A stretch of DNA of 64,000 nt from assembly GCF_000002075.1 (NCBI RefSeq), contig NW_004798335.1, positions 13,169 to 77,168 of the forward strand, given 5' to 3'. The translations under genes and the position numbers were made by a program. The stretch comes from Aplysia californica (Eukaryota; Mollusca; Gastropoda; Aplysiida; Aplysiidae). The notes beneath the pieces are model-generated. The model did not search any database and had not been told where the DNA came from. It worked only from the letters and a program-made list of their open reading frames with translations. Of the stretch, positions 57,901 to 64,000 are shown in pieces (position 1 is the stretch's first letter; each line of letters opens with the position of its first letter).

Positions 57901-60900
57901 ATGAATTTCGTGGAATTGTCATGGTTTTTGTTCCTTCTCACAAAAATATGATTGTAGCACTCGTGATTCCTATTTTTTAAAATGTGTTTGCCATTCAGTT
58001 ATCCTAACCCATTCCTTTCCTCCTGCAATATAAGAAAAACCTTCCGATCCCAACAGTCAACTTTTACTCGTTGCGTCACATGCCACTGTCTAACAGTACT
58101 CCATTTGTGCACCGAACCCATTTGTGCTATAGTTGCTGAGTGACACTTTGCATTTTTAAAAGCATCAGTTGCACCGAAGCCAGGAGTATGACATAGTTTG
58201 ATGAGTTAAGAAATTCTTACACTTTGCCTAGGCCTACGAGAGAATTTAAGAAGGAAATGGATCATTATTTGAAACAATCAGCTATGGTTCTCAGCATGGT
58301 GTGTAAGTGATGCCCACTCAAGATCAGAAGCTTGTGATGTGTTTCGTCAGTTTCATTTGTTTTTGCAAGAGTCAAGCTGACTGCCAAAAACTCTACAACA
58401 ACCCCTTCCCCACCCCTCCCCTTCATTGTTTTCCTAACTCAATGAGAGCCAGCCCACGATGACCTCTTTCATTTCATAATGCTTTTCTTGTATTATGTTA
58501 CCTTGATCCTTAAACTTGCAATCCATGTCCTTAACACTCCATGGAAAAAGACTATCCCTGCCCAAACATAATGAATTTTTAAGCCGAATTACTAATTTTT
58601 TTAAAATTGATTACTAAAACATGCAGGTGGGTGGGCTGCCCTGCTACCGTACAATTTTTTAAAAGTAATGGATTTTATAATATTGTTGCACATTTGTTTG
58701 TATTAAACTTGTTTTTCACTAGTGTTACACATATATATATATATATATATGCAAATATTAAATCCCAGTCTGTGTTTGCAGTGACCAAGGTCCAGCACTT
58801 GCTGCAAGGTCTACAGGCCACTGGTGATGAAGCCCAGCAGCTGTCTGCCGTCATGGAGATGTGCCAGGTGAGAGGGTTGGGGTGTAAAGGGTTCGTGTAG
58901 GGCTCATGAGTTCCCTGTCAGCAAGGGAAGGATAGATTTGTGTTTCCTACTGTGAGATTACCAGACTGTGATGAAGAAATCTTGAGGAAATGCAGTGGAA
59001 AAGTTTTTTGAAAATTTGAGGACATAAGTTTTGTGGAAATGTCAGTTAATAAGTTTTGTAGAATAAAAAGTTTGTGAAAATGTCAGTGGGTTTTTTTTCT
59101 TCTGAATAGTTCACACTGACCGACAAAGTTAATTGATCTCCTAATCCTAATGAGATGTGCCTCCGTATTGTGTACAACAGTCATGAATTTTTGTTATGTA
59201 GTGTGCGTTTACTTATTTGTTCCTGTGTGGGTTGTTGGAGGGTGACACTGGTAGGTCCTTCTTCTTGTCTTTTCCTCTGTATCTGCATGTGTCTCTCTTG
59301 CTTATTTCCCTGCACTAAATATGGTCTTTGTCACATCAATGCGCTTCTCATTGCTCAGATTCAAACTGTTCTAATCTGTTCCCAGGGAAATGTCCCTATT
59401 GCAGTGTACTTATTTTCATGTGAATCTCAACTCTGCATCATCCCATCACTGATTTAGTGTCCCAATTTTGGTCAATAACGTTTCTTTCCAACAAATGTAT
59501 TGTGGAAGTGGTTAAAAGATACCATCAATAGGTCCTATTTTTCTTCTGTCCTGTAAATGTTTGTATGTAGGTGGTTGGTGGGTGCTCTGTGTAGTTTGCT
59601 TCTTTTTTTTCATTTCAAATATCCATCGCTGGTGGTCGGTGGATGCTCTGGTGTGGTTTGCTCCTTTCTTTGTATCAAACATCTATGTGGGATGTTGGCG
59701 GTTGCTCTGGTGTGGTTTGCTCCTTCTTTCTTATCAAACATCTGTGTATCATCCTGATCTCTCCTCTTTCTTTTTTGTGTTGGTTACTCTCTTGCAACAC
59801 CTATAATCTTTGACACTTGTATGACTTAACTGTGTTGCAAGTGTTAAACTCTTACTAAAACCAAAAAATTACATGTATTATTACTTCTCATTTCTTCCCC
59901 TCCCTCATCCCCCCTCCTCTCCCCAAAAGATCCTGGTGATGGGCAATGAGGACAGCCTGGTGGGTTTCCCCATCAAGCAGGTGGTGCCCGCCCTCATCCA
60001 GCTGCTGCAGATGGAGCACAACTTTGAAATGATGATCCACGCCAGCCGGGCGCTCACCTACATGATGGAGGCCTTGCCGCGCTCGTCAGCCTCTGTGGTG
60101 GAAGGGGTGGCTGTCTTCTTGGAGAAGGTGAGCTCTGTCTGGCATACGCACGTTTTTGTTTTGTAGCGAGTGGTTGGCAGGTGCTCTGGTATGGTTTGCT
60201 CCCTTTTTCCCCCCATCAAAAACATTTTTTGTCCATATCTTTCTAAAAAAAAATTTCTTTGTGTATTACTCTCTAGTAATACCTCGTATCTTCGGCTGTT
60301 ATATGACCTATTAATGTTGCAAGTGCCAAAAAAGAAACCCCTTATGATTGTGAAAACACTTTTGTATTGTAGTGGGTGATTGGTGGAGGATGTTCTGGTG
60401 TGGTGAGAGTTTCTTGTGGTTGGAGGGTGCTCTGGTGTTGTTTTTCTTTTGCTCTATTGTTTTTGCTATAATTTTCACATTTACCATGTTCTCTTGAAAT
60501 TTAAATTTTTTTTACATGAGCTGGGTTTTTTTGGTTCATTTTTATTTCACCTCTTCTCCTCTTTTGTTTGGGGGTGGGTCTCTGCAGTTATAAAGTTTAA
60601 ATCCTGGCCCCTCAGCTCCATCATTCTTTTTGTCTTGTAAAGTGATGAGTAAGCTTTTTCATTTTCTCTTTATTTAGCTTTGGAAAGGTAAGAAAAAAAG
60701 TACTTAGTTTAAAAAAAACATTTCATGAGTATTAACACAATGTACACTTTCGTATGTGAAATGTGTTTTCTGAGCATCAGGTTTTGTATTCATAAATATC
60801 TTCTCGCTGCTCTTTTTGATTGAATTAAGCATAGGGTACATGTGTTACCAATAGGAAGCTTGATGTTTTGCAAACTTCTATGACAGTTAAGAGTAGTTTT

Positions 60901-63290
60901 TAAAATGATTATTTATTTGTACTATAGGGGAAGTTTGTTACGAGACTGGGTGCGAAGCCCTCATACAATGATATAAATCTTTTTTTTTTGGTTTCAATTC
61001 TGAATCTTCTAATACAGTAAATTATTTTTAGGCTTTTTTTGTTGTTTGATAAAGTTAAAGATTGTTTGAAAAGTTTAAATGTTGTATAAAAAGTTTTATT
61101 CTCTTTCAGCTGCAAGTCATAAACTGTATTGACGTGGCTGAGCAGTCTCTGTCAGCATTGGAAACTCTCTCTAAGAGGCATGGGAAAGCAATCTTGCAGG
61201 CTGTGAGTTCCTCATTCAGTTTGAATTTATTTGCATTTTAACGATAATAATAATAGATGTTGCATAATAAAACTATTTGACAGGTGTATGTGTAGAATAT
61301 TTTATTTGTGTTTGTATAAAAATATCTACAGACAAAAATTTTTCGCAAAGTCTTTTTAGTTACTGTTAACTGATTGCTCTCAACACAAATTTTAGCTTTT
61401 ACTCACATGGATGGCTTGGTTTAGTTGGTGTAGGCTTGTAGTGTAAAAAAAATGTTGAATCAGGTCAGTTTACACCAACTAAAGAAGAGCATTTGCCCAC
61501 TTTTACTTGTTCTGTGTTGACTTTGTGAAAATTAATTACTGAAGTAAGATTGAGAAGTGAATTTACCCCCATATATTTTCCCTCTGTTATTTCTATCTTA
61601 CTCTATCCCCTCACTGAATAAGCGTGGACAGTGTCATTACAATGTAAAGAAAATGGGAAGTATTTATATGTGATTGTCTTGGACAAGTTGTGAATGGGTT
61701 TTGAAAAAGACCTCAGGTCACATTGAGATGTTTATGTTTTTGTTGAACCAGGGATGATATCACATTGAAATCTCTGTTTTTATTATACCAGGGAAAAGGT
61801 CACATTGAAATTTGTTCTTATTCTACCAGGGAGGAAAAAGTCCCATTGAAATCTTTACACTTTAGTTCCACTTAAGAGGAAATCTTTGTTTTTGTTCCTC
61901 CAGGAAAAAAGGTCACATTGAAAATTTTTTTGTGTTTTTGCTCCGACACGGAGGAAGTCACATTGAAATTTTTGTGTTTTTGTTCCACCAGGGAGGAATT
62001 TCTGCCTGCTTGATGTTCTTGGACTTCTTCAGCATCATTGCCCAGCGGCGAGCCCTGACTATCACAGCCAACTGTGTGCAGTCCATGTCTGCCGATGAGT
62101 TCCACTACATGAGGGACTCGCTGTCTCTCCTCAGTGGCCGGCTCAATCACTCTGTACGTTCCTTAGTATTGATGACGTTCATTCAGTTGCTCTAAGCTCA
62201 GAGGGCATCATTTTTCAGAAGGGGGGAGGGGGGGAAAGAACCGTTTCATTTTTCTTTAAAAATTGTACTCGCATTACCTTTATCTTTTTGTGTGTGGTAT
62301 TTATTTTCTCAATACTTAAAATTTGAATTTCGACAAATATTTCTTGAACAGATGGGACTGATATCACAGATATAAAAAAGAAACTGCAGTTGTTGTTGTT
62401 TTTTTTATTTAAAAATTCTGGGTGTAGTTCATATGAAAAGTTTGCTGATGATAATTTTTGTATCCACGGTATTATGCTCTCTAACTGCCTAGCTGGTTTC
62501 TTGAAAATTGTGTAACAGGAAAGGAATAAAGTCTTCTATTTTAAATGAGGAGAGCAACTCAACGGACAATGCACAGCACTTTCATACCATTTGTAGTGCA
62601 TGCTGATTCCTGATTTTTATAAAGGACCTGCAGACTGATCTCACGAGAAGTCCATAGTATAAAAGTCGTCCACCCACCCAACCTATTTCAAACATGATTG
62701 ACCTAGTGCGCAGGCTGGGGTCACAGCGGGGTTGGTGCTAAGTCTTATGAGAACTGGAGACAGTTGGCAGTGGTCATCAAAATGCACAAAGACTTGGGGA
62801 GTTGTACTATACTTTTACCTTTTATTGTTCTTATTCTCTGTGGGTATGGGTTCTAAGTGGTTTTGTGCTGAGAACTGAAGCTGATCAAAACTAGACAGTC
62901 GAGGAACAGTGGGTGATTGGAGAACACCGCTGGTAGGTCCCACTTCTTTTACTCCTTCTGTTGCTTGTCTGTCTGTATGGCTTTTTTTCTGCATTTAAAT
63001 GACAATTATTGTGTCGGGCAGTGTGTTGTTGAAGGGCAGCCGTGGTATGTCCTTCTTCTTTTTTCTCCCTCTATTGTTTCTGTCTGCATTTCTTGCTTTT
63101 TCCTTGCTCTGAATGACGATTGTTGTGTGATGGGCTTCTCTTTACTCAAGTTAACAAACATTTACAGGACAGCAAGTCTGTTGAGAGTGTTTGCCTATGC
63201 TTTGCCCGCCTTGTGGACAACTTTCAAAACGATCAGAGATTGCTGAAAGAAATTGCTGTTCACGACCTGCTGACCAACATTCAGCAACTG
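45884..63290 (+). CDS. TRIP12: TRIP12-type HECT E3 ubiquitin ligase, N-terminal exons (partial)
   Basis: Nuclear E3 ligase of the ubiquitin-fusion-degradation and N-degron type. Coding exons: 45884-45960, 46614-47071, 52504-52921, 55165-55472, 55833-55919, 57216-57311, 58782-58867, 59930-60127, 61110-61202, 61992-62153, 63168-63290. They sum to 2106 nt (702 codons), with phases matching at every border. Residues 1 to about 430 are low-complexity, basic and Ser-rich. From [19 protein letters not shown] on the match to vertebrate TRIP12 is strong ([55 protein letters not shown]), covering the start of the armadillo-like region. The WWE and HECT domains lie beyond the window. Confidence 0.95.
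46614..47071 (+). CDS. TRIP12: TRIP12 exon 2: basic disordered region with AT-hook-like motif
   Basis: 152 codons. Starts [28 protein letters not shown] has the RGR-K/P core of an AT-hook. Then Lys/Ser/Pro-rich sequence with [10 protein letters not shown] and KGKGKKRKL, both likely nuclear localisation signals. Fits the disordered chromatin-binding N-terminus of TRIP12; residue-level conservation with vertebrates is low. Confidence 0.85.
47131..47287 (-). repeat. RepA copy, minus strand, intron 2
   Basis: TTTTAGTAAGAGTTTTAC start and GAGAGTAACATACAC core, reverse of the other TRIP12 copies. It lies beside the LINE insertion. Confidence 0.8.
47373..50352 (-). mobile_element. broken LINE (RTE-like), antisense in TRIP12 intron 2
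   Basis: Minus strand, in order: APE endonuclease (50270-49171) with [39 protein letters not shown] and catalytic [10 protein letters not shown]; reverse transcriptase (49161-47824) with [55 protein letters not shown] and the catalytic [11 protein letters not shown]; then a C-terminal stretch (47618-47376) with [10 protein letters not shown] and [13 protein letters not shown]. The endonuclease and RT share one frame broken by three stops (TGA at 50001-49999, TAG at 49173-49171, TAG at 48168-48166); the C-terminal part is shifted by one frame. Clade by eye only. Close to full length and well preserved, so not ancient, but dead as it stands. Confidence 0.88.
51287..51456 (+). repeat. RepA copy, intron 2
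   Basis: GATGTTCTGGTGTGGTATGC start, TTGTAACACCTCTAGATC, ends GCAAGTGCCCTGAAACTC. Confidence 0.75.
51746..51970 (+). mobile_element. SINE-2 copy, intron 2
   Basis: TGGTTGTGTAGCTGTTACTG head, TACGATTCCCGAGTGG near box B, TTTCTGCTGGGATATTGTAT and CTCAGGTTGGCCCTGG body, GGGGGCATAAAA end. Confidence 0.7.
52504..52921 (+). CDS. TRIP12: TRIP12 exon 3: basic tracts around an acidic segment
   Basis: 138 codons. Starts [20 protein letters not shown], then an acidic, leucine- and phenylalanine-rich stretch ([20 protein letters not shown]), then Ser/Lys-rich sequence ending [13 protein letters not shown]. The GSCAS end corresponds to TGSCASTSRRGSG in vertebrate TRIP12, anchoring the alignment. The acidic stretch has no counterpart that I recall in vertebrates. 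Confidence 0.88.
53075..53953. mobile_element. TA-flanked 879-bp inverted-repeat element in TRIP12 intron 3
   Basis: Ends CAGTAGTCTCCACCTAAGAT (left) and the complement of CAGTAGTCTCCGCCTAAGAT (right): 23 nt with one mismatch. TA at 53073-53074 and 53954-53955. Subterminal AAGATCCCGC motifs are repeated several times, possible transposase-binding sites. No transposase. Pogo/Tigger-like by its ends. Confidence 0.82.
54141..54262. other. assembly gap (122 N)
   Basis: N run inside TRIP12 intron 3, just downstream of an inverted pair TTTCTCCTTGACA / TGTCAAGGAGAAAAG. Confidence 1.
54305..54922 (+). repeat. two RepA copies flanking a SINE-2 fragment, intron 3
   Basis: RepA 54305-54482 and 54775-54922, both plus strand; between them a SINE-2 3' part (about 54510-54635: GATGGGATGTTCCCC, AGCAGAGTCAAAAGAGCC). 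Confidence 0.7.
55165..55472 (+). CDS. TRIP12: TRIP12 exon 4: Ser/Gln/Gly low-complexity
   Basis: 102 codons. Starts [15 protein letters not shown], then poly-Ser, a mixed CAA/CAG glutamine run (nine Q, P, two Q; 55339-55374) and Gly-rich sequence. Far more repetitive than vertebrate TRIP12 at this point. Phase-correct to both neighbours. Confidence 0.88.
55522..55691 (+). repeat. RepA copy, intron 4
   Basis: GGTTTGCGGGTGCCCTAGTG start; TTGTGTTGCTAGCACTGTAA near the end. Confidence 0.75.
55833..57311 (+). CDS. TRIP12: TRIP12 exons 5-6
   Basis: 55833-55919 and 57216-57311. Exon 5 ends [13 protein letters not shown]; exon 6 is [20 protein letters not shown] followed by [11 protein letters not shown]. 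This is the start of strong conservation with vertebrate TRIP12 ([20 protein letters not shown]). Phase 1 at all borders. Confidence 0.93.
56043..56552 (+). repeat. three RepA copies in tandem, intron 5
   Basis: About 56043-56205, 56268-56441 and a 5'-truncated one at 56450-56552, all plus strand, each with an ATTTGTGTTGCAAG- or GTGTTGCAAGTGCC-like core. Confidence 0.75.
57599..57870. mobile_element. SINE-1 tail joined to SINE-2 fragment, intron 6
   Basis: 57599-57735 matches the SINE-1 3' half in minus orientation (GTGCATATCCCCACTTG, AGGCTCTATGTGC, TCGGCTTCCTAGGAAGC). 57741-57870 has SINE-2 landmarks (ATATCCTACTCAGCC, CAGTCAGGGTCAAA). Confidence 0.55.
58782..60127 (+). CDS. TRIP12: TRIP12 exons 7-8: start of armadillo-like repeats
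   Basis: 58782-58867 ([20 protein letters not shown], ending MEMCQ) and 59930-60127 ([20 protein letters not shown], then [25 protein letters not shown]). Near-identical to vertebrate TRIP12. Exon 8 is 66 whole codons, phase 0/0. Confidence 0.95.
59225..59365 (+). repeat. RepB copy, intron 7
   Basis: GTTGTTGGAGGGTGACACTG start, AGGTCCTTCTTCTTGTC, ends near CAATGCGCTTCTCATTGCTC. Confidence 0.6.
59570..59862 (+). repeat. RepA full copy preceded by two truncated 5' ends, intron 7
   Basis: 5' ends at about 59570, 59631 and 59694, the last running to CTTACTAAAA (59851-59860). The pattern suggests nested insertion or tandem duplication of the 5' part. The exon 8 acceptor is about 70 nt downstream. 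Confidence 0.75.
60167..60450 (+). repeat. RepA copy plus truncated second copy, intron 8
   Basis: AGTGGTTGGCAGGTGCTCTG at 60167 to TTGCAAGTGCCAAAAAAG at about 60334; a further 5' end, TGGTTGGAGGGTGCTCTGG, at about 60417. Confidence 0.7.
61110..61202 (+). CDS. TRIP12: TRIP12 exon 9
   Basis: 31 codons, phase 0/0, [20 protein letters not shown] then [11 protein letters not shown]; vertebrate counterpart [20 protein letters not shown]. Confidence 0.95.
61712..61999. repeat. about 40-bp tandem array carrying 3' splice sites
   Basis: Seven or so units of GTCACATTGAAATTTTTGTG, then TTTTTGTTCCACCAG and GGAGGAA. AG dinucleotides in the splice-site position at 61750-61751, 61790-61791, 61828-61829, 61902-61903 and 61990-61991. 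The last is the exon 10 acceptor, and the array includes the first exon bases. Confidence 0.85.
61992..62153 (+). CDS. TRIP12: TRIP12 exon 10
   Basis: 54 codons, phase 0/0. [20 protein letters not shown], then [18 protein letters not shown] and [11 protein letters not shown]. Vertebrate counterpart [20 protein letters not shown]. Confidence 0.95.
62905..63145 (+). repeat. two tandem RepB copies before exon 11
   Basis: Copies at about 62905-63015 and 63020-63145, sharing GTGGGTGATTGG / GTGTTGTTGAAGG starts, GGTAGGTCCCACTTC / GGTATGTCCTTCTTC and CTGTTGCTTGTCTGTC / CTATTGTTTCTGTC. The second ends 23 nt before the exon 11 acceptor. Confidence 0.6.
63168..63290 (+). CDS. TRIP12: TRIP12 exon 11 (last in window)
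   Basis: 41 codons, [20 protein letters not shown], then [17 protein letters not shown]. Vertebrate counterpart [20 protein letters not shown]. Donor GTGAGT at 63291. The next expected segment (VVTPPIL-like) is not found before 64000. Confidence 0.95.
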
Positions 63291-64000
63291 GTGAGTTAGT
63301 GTCTGGAGTTGAAAAGCTCCTCCAAAACGCTGATAGCACATCTCTATTATTAGACTTTACATACGTTAGAGGTTTATCTTTCAGGATAAATCCAGAAATG
63401 CGAATTTCTGAAATTGCCCACATTTTGCCCAACATATATATATATTTTAATCTCTTTGTTCATATCGTGATACAAGATATTGTAGAAAATATGTTCCTTA
63501 AATTTTAAGGTGGTTTATTTTGAATTCCAAGAGAAGCAGCAAAGATAGGGATTAAAAAACCCTCATTTGAGAAATGAAGCAATGCTTTGATCAACGCAAA
63601 TGGCGACATTTGCCAGCCTCACCTTTGAACTCATTGAGATCATAATTTATACTTAAAATTTCAGTGGAGTCTGTTCAAATCAAAATCTGCAGAACAGATT
63701 TTCTTCAGGTCAGCTGTATTTACAGTTCAGAGAGATTGCTCAAATAGAAGAAAAAAAATTGGGGATTTTATTTTATTTCTCTTTACCGCCGTTTTCGGAT
63801 CGACTGTAAGGTTAAGTAGACTCCACTGTATCTAAAAATTATGGATGCCTTTGCTGGTCTACCCTTGATATGTCCAGAAGAGTCGAATTATTTTTATGTA
63901 TTTGGATTTTGTACTGGATAGTTGAAGAAGTTGACAGAAAATGTTTCCATTCTTTGTAGTCATTAATGTAAAAGTTTATCATCAGTTCAGCAGCCTGTCA
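63291..64000. other. TRIP12 intron, edge of window
   Basis: No exon seen. Contains a possible short inverted-repeat element 63664-63827 (ends CAGTGGAGTCT / AGACTCCACTG, TA only on the right). Confidence 0.5.

Overview
The window looks like animal nuclear DNA, most likely from a mollusc (probably a gastropod). The support is: short GC-richer exons in AT-rich introns with GT..AG borders, many tRNA-derived SINEs, TA-flanked inverted-repeat DNA elements, LINE remains and long simple repeats. The species call is an inference; the animal call is firm, because both genes are recognisable host genes. Two assembly gaps are present (33217-33900 and 54141-54262).

Layout. (1) 976-29462, + strand: the last 34 exons of a type IV collagen alpha chain of the alpha2 (even) class. 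The exons sum to exactly 4731 nt (1576 residues plus stop), are phase-consistent throughout, and end with a complete 12-cysteine NC1 domain. The signal peptide and 7S end lie upstream of the window. (2) 29463-45846: collagen 3' UTR, then about 16 kb with no gene I can recognise, filled with SINE copies, a deleted Tc1-like element inside a minisatellite, inverted-repeat elements, palindrome arrays, microsatellites and one gap. (3) 45847-63290, + strand: the first 11 recognised exons of TRIP12, a HECT E3 ubiquitin ligase: a disordered basic N-terminus, then the start of the armadillo-like repeat region. The reading frame is open for 702 codons and the gene runs off the right edge (WWE and HECT parts not in the window). 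A broken RTE-like LINE (47373-50352) lies antisense in intron 2 and a TA-flanked 879-bp inverted-repeat element (53075-53953) in intron 3.

The two genes have no shared pathway: one makes a basement-membrane scaffold, the other a nuclear ubiquitin ligase. Their linkage is notable because human COL4A3/COL4A4 and TRIP12 are also linked on 2q36.

The most unusual theme is tandem repeats whose units include splice sites: a triplicated 5' splice site after collagen exon 27, a 58-bp duplication ending exactly at the exon 12 acceptor, an array ending at the exon 32 acceptor, and an array of 3' splice sites before TRIP12 exon 10. A high-copy, about 165-bp pyrimidine-rich repeat (called RepA here) ends in a TACTAA-type branch-site motif and often sits just upstream of acceptors. 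Second in interest is a set of 33-nt palindromes, three abutting exactly, at 42426-42524.
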